Below, one piece after another: positions 44,607 to 55,113 of a stretch of 64,000 bases of DNA. Position 1 is the first letter of the stretch. The number at the start of each line of letters is the position of its first letter. The translations under genes and the position numbers were made by a program. The notes beneath the pieces were generated by a model, which searched no databases, was not told the DNA's origin, and saw only the letters and a program-made list of their open reading frames with translations. The stretch covers positions 124,001 through 188,000 of the forward strand of contig JARKIF010000031.1 in assembly GCA_029378245.1 (NCBI GenBank). Direction: 5' to 3'. Origin of the DNA: Roridomyces roridus. Lineage: Eukaryota > Basidiomycota > Agaricomycetes > Agaricales > Mycenaceae.

Positions 44607-45880
44607 ATGCCTCATCTCGGCGACGAAGCCAGCAACATCTACTACAACGGTGCAAAGCCCTCCAGGGTTATCTGCACCCCTCGCTTCTACCAATCTGAGG
44701 GATACAAGCCCAAGCGCGACCCTGTGTATCTTGTCAGGCGAAGGAGAGTTTCGTGCGATCTTCACCGACAAGTACGTTTCTTTTGCAATTGTATTTTACA
44801 TTCACTCACCGTTCTTGCAGTGTTCTCGCTCGTGAACAGACCGACCACTACCCCAACTCCCAGCTCCGTGTCTGCAAAACATTGGTCGGTGCCCAGGGCG
44901 CCAAGATTGTATGGATTGACCTTTGCCTCAAATACCACAGCCTTGGCTGCCCTGACCCAGACACGGACGGGTTCCCCGAGGGCTTCACCTCGTCCTCTCC
45001 CCTCCCCCAATGGGCGTCCCTCTATCCCAACGTCGAGCCCACAGACCCTTCCAACCTCACGCCGTCTGTCTCCTACGACCAGACTTGCCAGTCGACTGCC
45101 TCCTCGCCCTGCCCCTCGTTGATTGACGCCCCCGTATCTGACGACGGCGATGATGGGCGCTATGACCAGCGGTATTCCAAGCTTGCTGCTGGATACGAGC
45201 AACGCTATGCCGCTGCCATGGCTTCGTCGGGCAAGGACATCCCAGAGCTTGGGTCCATGCGCGCCGTCTACAATGCCAAGGACATCAAGGAGCTCTCCTC
45301 GATGCTCTCCACCTTGCCCTCTCCCAGCCGCCAGTCGCCCACACGTGGGGAGATCTCCAGCAACATCTCCTCGCAGCTGTCTGCGATGTCCTCCCGCTCC
45401 ACCTCTCACGCCTACTCTCGCGCTCACTCTCGGTCCTCCTCCGGCAGTTCTTCCTTCTCCAGCGTCTCCATCCCTGAGATGTCTGATGACATGTTTGCGA
45501 TGTTGTCGCAGGGCACCGTTGTCAACCCTGCCTCCTCCCAGGCCACCGTCGTTGCCCATGCCTCCTCGCAGGCCCAACTGACTTCGGTTCTGCCTGCCGT
45601 GGGCTACGAGGCCATCAGCCCCCTCCTTGGTGACGCTGATCCCACCGAGGCCGAGCTCTCCGCGGTGCGCACACGCCTCAACCTCCACAGCGTGCCCCAC
45701 CCCGACTCGCCTCTCCTCTACGCCGTCGGCGGTATACATGGTCGCCTCTTTGAGAACGAGAGAGACGCCGCCGCCGCTGCCTCGCGCCGGGGCATGTTTG
45801 CCCCAACTATCGTATTCCACAACCATCACGATAAACTCCTCGACTTCACATTTTGGGGGGCGGGCGAAGGCAGTGTCTAG
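44607..45880 (+). CDS. Ser-rich cargo protein with a small N-terminal domain, apparent frameshift
   Basis: ATG at 44607 reads MPHLGDEASNIYYNGAKPSR and VICTPRFYQSEGYKPKRDPV, and then must shift by one base near 44737 to join GEGEFRAIFTDN. After an intron (about 44771-44819) comes VLAREQTDHYPNSQLRVCKT and KIVWIDLCLKYHSLGCPDPD. The remainder is Ser/Ala/Pro-rich and ends HNHHDKLLDFTFWGAGEGSV, TAG at 45880. The N-terminal part weakly resembles the RNase H1 N-terminal/viroplasmin fold (a short beta hairpin, then ..KT...A...W), and the gene at 51005 has a similar layout. Either a frameshifted copy, a base error, or an unrecognised start inside 44515-44740. Confidence 0.55.
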
Positions 45881-46880
45881 TCGGTGAGGAGGGGGCGGGC
45901 TTTCTTGGTGTTTTTCTTTCTTGAATTTGCTACTGGTCATGCGCGCGTCGAAAAAAATGTATCATAGCTAGTATTGTGTGTTCAGATGTAGTGTACATCT
46001 TTCTTGTATTGTAAATAGAGAAATCGAAAATGACTTCCCAATTTGGCACAAAGCGTTGCTGATGTAATCTATTGACTCTTTCTTCTTCCATCTCTTCTCT
46101 TTGGAATGCTCCCCGTTTCAACTTGAGCAGCCATGCTCCGTAGCGCGAACCCAACGGCGACTTCAAGAGCCCGTTGCACGTCAAGCGAGCATTGTGCGGG
46201 AGGTGCGCTGGCCGCCACAATGACGTGTACACGTCAGACGACTCCGACAACGTTGCGGCCTGCATGCGTTTGCAGCCCAATATGCTGCACACTGTCCAAT
46301 GTCTTCCCAACCTGCATTTGCCTGGTGAGCTCTCTCCTCTGACTCGCATTCTTGGGCACAGGGCTGACCAGGAAAAACAGAGGATTCTGATACTCTTATT
46401 CGGACTTGGATTTTGGCTTTGCGGATGCCACCAGCAGGTACGTATCCCGTCTATATTGCAACAGGTACATGCTAACGAGGCCTAGATGTCGTTGCTGGTT
46501 CTTACGTCTGCCGCGGTCTGCACGGACGCGACTTGTTCGTTTACAAGACGCGTGCTCAATTGTTTATGGTCCTTGGTTCGTTGGTTTCTTTTTCATACCT
46601 TGGCATCGCTTCTGTTGGTGAGTGCAGTATTTCTCAACTGCGTCTCTCACACTCATGAATTGTGGACAGGCTCTAGCATTACTCCACCAACCTCAATATC
46701 CACGAAAAATGTCAGAGGGAGCTGGAGTCGTCCCCGTCATGGAGACGCCGCCTGTCGCTACCACCACTCCCACCTCACCTGTGCAGACAACTAGCACGCC
46801 AACCCCGACTCCCCTTGTCCCTGATGCGCCTCTTGACATGGGCGACACTCCCCCCGAGCTACCCAGCTGGTCCAGTGAAT
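45881..46880. other. Unassigned stretch between KDZ units 1 and 2
   Basis: Open frames exist on both strands (for example 45930-46349 minus and 46622-47038 plus) but neither shows a recognisable domain or conserved pattern, and the plus frame runs into the repeat array. I cannot support a gene here. Confidence 0.4.
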
Positions 46881-47191
46881 TTATCGCGTTAAACAGGGAA
46901 ATTTCGCCCATGCCTATCGCGTTAACCTCAGGGATATCGCAGGGATGCTCAAATGGGACGCGGCAGGGCTGCCGGAGCTCTCTCCTGCCGATTGCTCGAT
47001 GTTCGGCATCAAAACAAAAGGTTTTCCGGGTTAATTAAAATTTCCTTTTAATAAAATAAAATAAAATGGGGCCGTTACACGTGACCCGGGACTCAACGCG
47101 TTAAAAGGACGCCTCAACGCATTAAATTGTCCGTCAAATCCAGTTGCGCTTAACGCGTTAATTGTCATCCCAAGAAACAACGCGATAAATT
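46881..47191. repeat. AACGCG(T/A)TAA repeat array, left edge of KDZ unit 2
   Basis: Two copies read TTATCGCGTTAAA/CTATCGCGTTAAC (46881 and 46914). Four read the other way: CTCAACGCGTTAAAA (47092), CTCAACGCATTAAAT (47113), CTTAACGCGTTAATT (47149) and AACAACGCGATAAATT (47176). Confidence 0.8.
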
Positions 47192-47257
47192 TTCTAATCA
47201 ATCAAAAAAAGCATTCAGCCGGTACGTATGGGCCCCGGCAGCATCCAAAACACCTCC

Positions 47258-50200
47258 CTAATCCGCCCCGCGGTCCAGCTCCAGCTCTGCGAGCAGGTCG
47301 GCCTGCTCCTCGGCGTCCAAACCAAGGAGCAGATCAAGGTCCATCCCGGTGTCCACACCAAGGATCAGATCAACGTCCATCGCTGCGCCTGCTTCCTCGG
47401 CAGTCGGCGCGGCGGGTTCGTCGGCAGCGGGTGGTCGCTCGGCAACGGGTTGCTCGGCGGGTTTGTCGGCAGCAGTCACAGCGGCTTGCTCGGCGGGTTT
47501 GTCGGCAGCAGTCACAGTCGGCGCGGCGGGTTTGTCGGCAGCATCCGGCGTGGCGGGTTCATTGGCATCCGGCGCGGCGGGTTCGTTGGCAGCGGGTTGC
47601 TGGGCAGCACCGGCAGGGGGGGTGAGGACGAGTGCCTCGATGGCAGGCACGGCATGCGCGCCGTGACCAGCCCTAACCCTAGTTGTAATTACATCAATAT
47701 ACATCCCGGACAGAAAAGAGGAATAAAAGACGTACTGTTCGAGGACCCACGTCACATCCGCCAACATCTCCGACCATGCAGTGGGAGGCTTGGTCACACC
47801 CTCCCCCCAGCGCTCGCTCCACATCTTGAGTCCCATCAAAACGTTGAGGAAGCCGTTCGGGCCCCTCAGATCGACCTCGGCAAGGGAATCTTCTCCTTGA
47901 CGCAGCCAGAGCGTCCCGTCCTCCCTTGTGATCTGCCTCCACGCAGGGTTACTCTCCACCCACCACCTGATCATCCTCCCCTCAATGCCGGCGACCATTT
48001 TCGTTTTGCTGGGCCGCCACCCTGCTTTACGCGCATTCTTCACCCACTCTGTAATCTCGGAGGGTCGGACGACGGGCTTGTGAGACTTGGCGGTCATCCT
48101 CCCAGTGGATTGCTGTTTCAAGCACCGGTTAGCGATTTGGCAACGTCGGGGGATAGAAAGGAGAACGTACGTCGATGCCAAACCCAGATTCAGCCTCGGA
48201 TTGCATCCAAAGCTCGACGGCGTAGTCGAATTTCGGTCCGAGCGCAGGCCCCAGCGTGTCCACCAGCTGCTCCTTCGCGTTCTCCGCCCACTGCTTCGCG
48301 TCCTGGTGTTTCTTCCCCGCAAAACGGGGCTTGGGGACGGCTCTCTTCTCAGCCTCGGGCGTCTTCACATCCACGTCCATCTCGTTCTCGTTCTCAGGCT
48401 CGGGCTCGGGCTCGGGCTCGGGGCCCTTCTCGTCGTTTGACTCGCCCTCACCCTCCTCGCCTTCGCCGTCCTCATCATCGCCCTCCCCATCAGCGTGCTC
48501 CTCGGCACGCCGTGCTTTTTTCGTTTTCCTCCCTCCCCTCGTCCCTGCAGTCTTGCGCTTCCCCACAACCTGCGACTTTGGTCCCCAGCCCAGGGTCGAC
48601 GACGACGGGAACCCAAGGCCACGCATAAAGTGGCGCGTCTTAGCACTCTGCTCCTCGTACACGAGGTTCTCTGGCGACATCTTGGTCAACTCGCCGATGC
48701 GTTCCGCACGATGCTCCGCCTCCATCAGGGACAGCTCCCTCGAGAGGTATTCCTCGAAGGTGGGGACCACGGGGCTCGCCAGCACCGGCGGTGCAGGCGT
48801 AATGGTAACAGCGACCTGGGTGGGAGGAGGAGGAGGGGGTGCTGCCGTAGCGTTAAGGACAGGAGGAGGAGGGGGTGCTGCCGTAGCGTTAAGGACAGCA
48901 GGAGGAGGGGGTGCTGCCGTAGCGTTAAGGACAGCAGGAGGAGGGGGTGCTGCTGTAGCGTTGAGGACAGGAGGAGGAGGAGGGGGTGCTGCTGTAGCGT
49001 TGAGGACAGGAGGAGGAGGTGCTGCCGTGGCGTTGGGGCCGGGCAGGATCGCGGCAGGTTTGGCGCTGGTTTTGGCGGTGTTTTCGGTGGTGCTGCTGGA
49101 CGACGCCGTCGCAGCGTCCATTGGGGCCAGCGTTCCGTCCTTCAAGGCCTTGTTGGTCGCGTCTACACCGGTGTTAGATACAAATACAACAGGAAATTCC
49201 CAAAGAAGCGGGGAGACTCACGGCAGCTGTAGGCGTATTTGCTAAAACTATTGATGATGGCCGAATGGTGCTTCTCACTGAAGCTCTCGAAGTCGAGCCC
49301 AGGGTGCTTCTTGTAGTCCTCACCACCCTGAACACTGCGGTCGTTCGTTAGAAAAGGGCTACGGTGAGCAAGCAAGAAACTTACTACATTGTGTGCACGG
49401 TACTCTCACGACAAGTCCGGCCCTGACCCTCGAGTCTTCCTGCGAGGATGACGATTTCGTAGCCGGTGATCTTTCGCAGGCGCTCGACAAGAGGATCGGC
49501 CACGGAGGAGAAATGTTTGCGAGCTCTGTGGCTCACGTCAGCGCCCGTACTTCGAAAGCTAAACAAACACTTACGCTGCCTTCTCCTCTTCCGTGAGGAG
49601 CAGAATAAAGGACGGCGCCTCCTCAGCCTCCTTCTCCTCCTCCTCCTCCCCCTCATCATCGCCATCCTGCCGCACAGGCTTCCCCGCAGCAACCAGACCG
49701 CCCTCAGCGTCCTTCACGTCGTCCTTCTTCTGGTACTGGAGCTCGTACCTCTCCGCGAGCCCAGCACGCACTTCCTCCGGCTCTTGGTCCAGCAGGTTGC
49801 GGGCGACCTGCACGCGGAGGTTCAAGCCCTCGCGGTGGCCCACTCCCGGATGCAGGCGCTCGAACTCGTCCTTGCACCTCTTGCTATACCCTAGCTGCTT
49901 CATGTACCACTGCACGAACGAAGGCTTCCTCGTGCTGTCGTCGTCCTCGTCGTCGTCGGGCTCGGGCATGAGCTCCTCGAGCATGCGGTTGATGGGGTCT
50001 GGCGAATTTTCTGGTTTTTTTCAGGCAGGGTTTCGACCGAAGCAACGCGTGTCTGCATACCTTGGTCATAGCCTTAACGGCCGCTGTTTTTTGCTCCTCC
50101 TCTGCTGCCCTCTGAGGCGCGAGGGCGTAATCAATCCCAGGCAGCGGTTCCACATCCAAAGGCAGACGCCACGGCCATCGGTTCCACCAGTCCGTCATCA

Positions 50201-50405
50201 ACTGAGGGAACATTGGTGACGCCCCAGCAAACTTGGCCGAGCCGTCTGTGTTCTTGGAAAGAGCCAGGTACGTCGGGAGATGGCTCTCGAGGAAGGCGCG
50301 CCGCTCTCCTTTGAAGTGGCACTCGTTTCCTGGTTTCTTCCTCGGGCCCTCTGTCACGTCTTGAGCTTTGGATTTGGCCTTGGATTTCGCGGATTTCTTG
50401 CCCAT
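47258..50405 (-). CDS. Large cargo protein of an unnamed Agaricomycete family
   Basis: I recognise the layout as one seen repeatedly in Agaricomycete genomes, often near KDZ elements, but know no function. The start at 50405 gives a Lys-rich lead (MGKKSAKSKAKSKAQDV), then ECHFKGERRAFLESHLPTYL and DWWNRWPWRLPLDVEPLPGI. Next are SFVQWYMKQLGYSKRCKDEF and RVQVARNLLDQEPEEVRAGL, an acidic stretch, HFSSVADPLVERLRKITGYE and FESFSEKHHSAIINSFSKYA. A Pro/Ala tandem repeat (NATAAPPPP units) follows, then YLSRELSLMEAEHRAERIGE, a KRK-type basic and acidic region, and WVKNARKAGWRPSKTKMVAG. The tail has ADKPAEQ/DANEPA repeats and a DLDLLLGLDAEEQADLLAEL end. About six introns. A nuclear protein seems likely. 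Confidence 0.68.
48825..49030. repeat. Coding minisatellite, GGAGGAGGGGGTGCTGC units
   Basis: Five to six in-frame units of about 36-42 bp (GGAGGAGGGGGTGCTGCCGT followed by AGCGTTAAGGACAG) encode the NATAAPPPP repeats of the host gene. Unit differences are few, so the tract is probably young and length-variable. Confidence 0.85.
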
Positions 50406-51004
50406 TATCGTGTCGTTTAGGGGAGATCGTGCAGACAGAGCAAAAGAAATTGTTTGGCGGATCACATGCGCGTCCAAATACTAGCAACGGTGGCGCCATT
50501 GGAATCAGAGGGAGCGATGTCGAACGAAGTGGGCGGGACAACGCCGAGCGCAGTGGTGAAGTTGAGAGTCAAGTCAGATCGCGCGGTGGGAATGTGGGCC
50601 CACAGCATACACGCTGTCATACGGAGATTAAGGAGATCCTCTAAAATAAAACTGAATTGAGCTATGTTTGAATGTTTGAAATTTTTCCACGTCATGTCAA
50701 TGGTAAATTTACCCCACCACCACCAATACACTAGGTATTGGTGGTGCAGAGGTCCAAGACGCCAGCCCAGTTTGCTGACGTTTACTGGGCTTCCGAATTG
50801 GACCTCTCGCACCACCAATCCTTTTGCGTTCGAATCCCCGCGCTAGTACCTTTTCTTTCTTTCTTTTTCTGAGTTCACAAGTCCACTCCCACTCTCAAAT
50901 TAGGAATCACAAATGTAGTCCAAGAAACAACCAATTTCATTCGTTCGTTCGTTTATATACAAGGACGCGCGGCAGACTATAAGCAGACGAACAAAAAAAA
51001 ACCC
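50406..51004. other. Intergenic with a tRNA-like hairpin
   Basis: No gene. Arms 50737-50757 and 50798-50819 (ATTGGTGGTGCAGAGGTCCA) form a near-perfect hairpin with a second inner stem (AGCCCAGT/ACTGGGCT). TGGTGCAGAGG resembles a Pol III A box and GTTCGAATCCC (50828-50838) a B box, followed by a T-rich tract at about 50850-50870. Could be a decayed tRNA or tRNA-derived element. Confidence 0.45.
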
Positions 51005-52021
51005 TCAGGCAAAGAACGACGCCCCATCGTGCAGTTCCTCCTCGGTGAGACGCGACACCCGCTCGCCTGGCTCCGCAGCCTCCGCGGCTTCTTGCCTATA
51101 TAAGAGATCAACACCAGCTCCCAAAAGTAAGGACCACGCACCAAGTCCCCTTGAAGATGGACGGTGTGTGCCGAGGGCTGCGCATCACAAAAAGACCCGC
51201 GGCTTGAGACGAGGCGGTCAACGAGGAGGTCAACGAGGAGGTCGACGAGGAGGTCGACGCAACGGGGGTCGAGATCAAGGTCGACGACGAGGCCAGAGGG
51301 CTGGAGTCGTAATACGAGGGCAGCATGCTCGAAATCGACTGGCACACGGACGCTTCGGGCGTCCGCGGTCCTGGGCGAGCTGGACTCGACGGCGAGAGCG
51401 TCGCACGCGCAGTGCTGTTGGACGAGCCAGGCGTCTGCATCTGAATAGCTGGCCGAGCTGGCGTCAACAGGCTGGGCGAGCGCGAGCTTGGGATCTCGAG
51501 GCGAGTGTCCCTCTGGTCGCTCTTCGTTTTCGGAGGTTTGGGGCTGCCGTCCTCGTACAAGCTGGCCGAGCGCGACGTTGGGATCTCGACGCGAGGGTCC
51601 CTCTTGCTGCTTTTCGTTTTCGGAGGCTTGGGGCTGTCGTCCTCGTACATGTCGTCGATGGTGGTGACAGGAGGAGAGGGTGGGGGCGTCGGGATGTGTC
51701 GGTCAACGCCTCGTTCTCCACGCTCCTCGTGGCGATGGTCTGAGATGCAGTGACGAGCCCAGAACTCCTCGGCGTGGACGTGGCACCTGAAGATATAGAG
51801 GTCTCGTCCACGGAGACGAGCGTCCATCCAAAGCTCAGCATCCGAGCTGCAAAGGAGTCGTCAGTACAACCAAGAGAGGATGATGCAGACACGCACTAGA
51901 GGGTGTACGACCCCTGGAACAACACCACATACCAAAACCGCTTCTCTGCGGCATCGTGCGTCTTGTGGTCGGTGAAGTTGGAGCCTCGGCAGAAGGGCAT
52001 GGAGCAAGTATAGACGGCCAT
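51005..52021 (-). CDS. Ser/Pro-rich cargo protein with a small N-terminal domain
   Basis: The start at 52021 reads MAVYTCSMPFCRGSNFTDHK, AAEKRFWYVVLFQGSYTL, then after an intron SDAELWMDARLRGRDLYIFR and EEFWARHCISDHRHEERGER. The body is Ser/Thr/Pro-rich with two near-identical SPKPPKTKS-containing segments. Splicing the last intron (about 51098-51145) gives QEAAEAAEPGERVSRLTEEE and LHDGASFFA, TGA at 51005. The N-terminal FWYVVLFQG...W..HC..+H pattern is weakly like the RNase H1 N-terminal/viroplasmin fold. The gene at 44607 has the same overall plan, so these may be equivalent cargo of the two KDZ units. Function unknown. Confidence 0.6.
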
Positions 52022-52112
52022 GGTGAGGATTCGAGCAACGATGGTGGTGGAGAGAAAGAAAGAAGCGATAAGAACAACACGAGTCACGCGGCAAGTAAAT
52101 AAGGCACGCTCA

Positions 52113-52222
52113 TTTAACGCGTTAAATGGAACGCCCAACTCAACGCGATAAATAGAACACCATGGAACCCCAGAGACGAAAGAACGCGATAAATAAACGA
52201 CGCGCGACTCAACGCGTTAAAT
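52113..52222. repeat. Internal AACGCG(T/A)TAA repeat array
   Basis: TTTAACGCGTTAAAT (52113), CTCAACGCGATAAAT (52139), AGAACGCGATAAAT (about 52180) and CTCAACGCGTTAAAT (52208), all in one orientation, between the genes at 51005 and 52251. Confidence 0.8.
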
Positions 52223-52250
52223 TCAAGAAATACGATACACGCCGACGGCC

Positions 52251-52651
52251 TCACAACCTCGAGCTTGAAGCCTTCGACGACGTCGACCCTGCTCTGGTGC
52301 CTCCCTTTCTGATCTCCTTCGCCAGCCTGGAAAGCTTTTCAGCAAAGGACACGAGAGTAGAATAATCACTCACCTGCGTTTCGCGCGTCCCTCCGGCCCC
52401 GCCTTCAAAAGTTTGACGAGTTTCTCGTCAGCTGTGCGCCGTGCTTGGGCTGTGGCGTGCGCTCTGGCGCGCATTTTTGAAGTCCTCTCAGCAGCCTCCA
52501 CGGTTCCGGTGCGTGAGGGTCCCAGCGTGTGGATGACATCGGGGTCCCAGCCGTGAGGGACGTCGTCAGGAGGGGAGGGTTTGGCCTCGCGGCGTCTGCG
52601 AAAGTGCCGAGGTTGGGCTTGGATTTGAATTATATGCGCTTCCTCGGGCAT
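52251..52651 (-). CDS. Small basic cargo protein
   Basis: The start at 52651 gives MPEEAHIIQIQAQPRHFRRR, DDVPHGWDPDVIHTLGPSRT and a helical AAERTSKMRARAHATAQARR, ending AKRR. A short intron (about 52330-52370) is followed by RLAKEIRKGGTRAGSTSSKA and a TGA at 52251. About 115 residues, strongly basic. No family recognised. Sits between a repeat array and a tRNA-like sequence in KDZ unit 2. Confidence 0.5.
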
Positions 52652-52762
52652 GGTGCGATGGTGTGAGTGGATGAGTGAGTAAGTAGATGTGGCGTGCCAG
52701 CGCAGTGATCCCTCGAGTAGGGTATACAAGTCGTGTTAAACTTTGACTTACCCATTATTGTA

Positions 52763-52853
52763 GGCAGCGTGGTGAAGAGGTATCACGTCTCGGCACAGTA
52801 GTTATCCATAGCCTTGGACCGAGAAGTCGCCGGTTCAACCCTGGTCGCTGCCA
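52763..52853 (+). tRNA. tRNA-like sequence, probably non-standard or decayed
   Basis: Seven-pair acceptor stem GGCAGCG/CGCTGCC with discriminator A, D arm GTGA/TCAC, T arm GCCGG-TTCAACC-CTGGT and anticodon stem TCTCG/CGAGA all pair. The anticodon loop is 27 bases (52793-52819); treated as 7 bases plus an intron at the usual place it lacks the conserved U33, so no anticodon can be assigned. A T-rich terminator (about 52856-52863) follows. Confidence 0.45.
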
Positions 52854-52943
52854 TCTCTTTTTTTGCTTGATTTCTTGATTTCTTGATTTCCTGATTTCCT
52901 GATTGATCAGCGTGTCGCAATTCTCTCTGGCAGACTGAAGATC

Positions 52944-53892
52944 TCAATTTCTAAGAGACGGTGCTACATATACATTTGCAAGAAAGTGAGTTGAGACAAG
53001 GTCCAAGACATATGCTACAAGCCACCACCGCGCTGCCCTCGTCCTCCTCACCGCCCGCCGACCCTTTTTTTTCACCCGCGAGGCATGCCCTCCGTGCTCC
53101 ACCCACTCGTCGCTCACTGGACAGACGCAGACGCAGCCAGGACAATCTGCGCACCCGCACCGTTTGCAGGTTTCAAAGAAATGACCCCCTTCGTGCTCTA
53201 TCCATTGGGTGGAAGCCTCGCATAGACACGCGCAGCCAACACACTCCTCGGAGTGGCAGCCGGCGCAGCGCATGGGTCCCAAGAGTCTGGCGATGGGGTG
53301 CAAGAGTCCGGCGTTTTGGACGTGGAACTCCTCGTCGTCGCTGTCGGCAGCGTGGATGGCGGACAGGGAAAGGCCAGGGGTGGTGGAGCCAGAGGCGGAC
53401 TTGGAGACAACTTCTCGCTGGCGGCGTGCAGGGAGATGCCTCTCCATTTCCTCCTTGCGCATGCGGCTGTAACAATTGAGGACATGCAATGGAGGAAACA
53501 AAGAAGACACTCACTTTGCGGCGGCCTTTTGGATGGCCTCCGCCTGTCGAGCAGCTGCCTGCGCCTCCACCCATTTGCTGCTCGAATAATGAGACACTGT
53601 ATGTAGTAAAGTTTCATACGCACCGGTCGCGATAAGTTTCTGAGTGATGAGCAGCCTTCTGCTTGGCCTTGGAATGCGCGATAGGATCTTTGGCGATGGC
53701 TGCACGTTTGCTAGCCACAAACTCTGTGAGACCAACGAAGGAGAGGTGAGAGCGGACGCACCGCTGCATTCGTTCGCGAGATTTGCGTGCGCGCAACTCC
53801 CGATTGTCCTCCTCGTACTTCGCCTTGGCGTTTTTGAGATTGGCCTCTTTCACGGCCGGGGCAAGGGGTGGGCGGCCTACGCGTGGTGGCAT
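52944..53892 (-). CDS. Cargo protein with a duplicated Cys/His-rich module
   Basis: The start at 53892 gives MPPRVGRPPLAPAVKEANLK and a charged helical region (KYEEDNRELRARKSRERMQ). Two further helical exons follow (RKRAAIAKDPIAHSKAKQKA, KWVEAQAAARQAEAIQKAAA), then RMRKEEMERHLPARRQREVV. The C-terminal half carries two copies of a CxxC...CxGCxCxC...WxEHxGGH module: CAGCHSEECVGCACLC...WIEHEGGH and CKRCGCADCPGCVCVC...WVEHGGH. Cys/His density implies zinc binding. I know no named domain for this repeat; KDZ elements are known for several Cys-cluster types, and this may be another. Ends near 52944; the last exon boundary is uncertain. Confidence 0.65.
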
Positions 53893-54214
53893 GGATGAAC
53901 TGAGAGATACAGGGTGGAGTCGTGTGGAGGCGCCGATGTGCGAGCTATGGGATGTGGTGGTGGGAGGAAGAAGGGAGAGGCAGCGAAGCGAAGGTAAATA
54001 CGAAACTGATTCGGGCTGCAATATCAGTTCCCGAACGAAAATAAAGCACTTTTAATTCATACCGTTCCTCTTCCTCATCCTCACCAGTGGCAGCACCCAG
54101 AATGCATTATGGGCGCATTTGGCTGGGACCCGTATTGCAATACGGGCGTGCCCCGGCCGGCCGGCCAGGATGTGCCCGTAATGCATTACGGGTCATAGGG
54201 TGAAACACAAAAGA

Positions 54215-54315
54215 ACTCAAAGGTTAAGAGCAGGAATTGAACCCAAAACCTCCTGCTGTCAACTGACCAGAGCAGAAGACAGACACCATAACCAACTAGA
54301 CCATTGTAGAGTGAC
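54215..54315 (-). other. tRNA-derived segment (A and B box) inside the TIR element
   Basis: On the minus strand TGGTCTAGTTGG (A box, about 54292-54303) and GGTTCAATTCC (B box, about 54233-54243) are present with a CTGTC/GACAG stem between them. Acceptor and T stems do not pair, so it is not a working tRNA as read. Confidence 0.4.
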
Positions 54316-54387
54316 AGATAGCTGCCAACATCAAGCCAAACCATGCCCCCAGACAGAGATCCCGCCGTGAATTGGCGGTTAGATGAC

Positions 54388-54414
54388 GGTTAGGTTAGGT
54401 TAGGTTAGGTTTGG
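54388..54414 (+). repeat. Internal TTAGG tract
   Basis: GG(TTAGG)4 followed by TTTGG. Resembles a telomere-like unit but is short and internal to the TIR element. Confidence 0.8.
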
Positions 54415-55113
54415 TGTGGCCCAGGACTGTCAACATCCCCCCCGCGGCCTCGGCTGTGAATATCGCTCACAGAATCCACCGTGAATTGGCGGTTAGAGGC
54501 AATATCCACTGTGAATTGGTGGTTAGGGGTGTGAATGCTGGGTTAGGGTTAGGTTGGGTGGCTGGTATTGTATGGGCTGCGAATATTTTAACCAGTATGG
54601 TTATTATAGTGTAGTAGTAACAGTTGCCATTCTGATTATGTAATGGTGTTATGGAGGCTGTGGGTTCAATTCAGCCTTCGGCCTGCTGTTTTTGGTTAGG
54701 GGCTGTGCTGCTGTCAACACACTGTTCAGAGGCTGTGTACCCAGAATGCATTATGGGCACATGCTGGCCGGCCGGCCAAGGTGTGCCCGTAATGCAATAC
54801 GGGCTCTGGCCAAATGAGCCCGCATTGCATCAAGGGTACAACCACACCTCCACATCCTACAAGTCCAAGTATTTCGTAGTAGCTACTGGGGATGCCCTCC
54901 TTTCATATTAAAAAAAACGGAGGCGCGGAAACAAAACTTCAATTTCCGAAAAATCAGTTCCCGAAGTAAAGTGGAATCAGTTCCCGATTAAAACTCCTTC
55001 TGGACCAATGTCTTCCTCGCATGGAAAGCAGCCACAAAGCCCTTCGAATTCTATATACAATTACAGGAGCGTCATGTACGGAAGCATGCATTCAAGTAGC
55101 TACGTCGTCTGTA

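Larger units (their letters stand above)
54095..54837. mobile_element. 743-bp TIR element with 99-bp inverted ends
   Basis: Left end 54095-54193 and right end 54739-54837 align as inverted repeats over 99 bp, starting ACCC and ending GGGT. Both carry a GGCCGGCCGGCC core and short internal palindromes such as CCCGTATTGCAATACGGG. No clear target duplication. The interior holds a tRNA-like segment, a TTAGG tract and three copies of GTGAATTGG(C/T)GGTTAG. No coding capacity. Inserted in KDZ unit 2 between cargo genes. Confidence 0.82.

Noticed and set aside
44762..45940. Long minus-strand open frame (392 codons) opposite the Ser-rich cargo gene
   Set aside because: It is Gly/Arg/Val-rich and low-complexity, as expected for the antisense of a GC-rich Ser/Pro coding region, and shows no domain. 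The plus-strand reading has family-like blocks and splice sites.
45930..46349. Minus-strand frame of 139 codons as a gene
   Set aside because: No domain, no paralogue in the window and no convincing splice partners, so left as unassigned.
47228..49245. Long plus-strand open frames opposite the large cargo gene
   Set aside because: Composition (Gly/Ser/Ala runs) mirrors the minisatellite and acidic tracts of the minus-strand gene, whose exons carry conserved blocks.
51045..51743. Plus-strand Arg-rich frame of 232 codons
   Set aside because: Antisense shadow of the Ser/Pro-rich minus-strand gene; extreme Arg/Gly content and no recognisable motif.
54388..54414. Telomere
   Set aside because: Only about four TTAGG units, internal, flanked by ordinary sequence within a TIR element.
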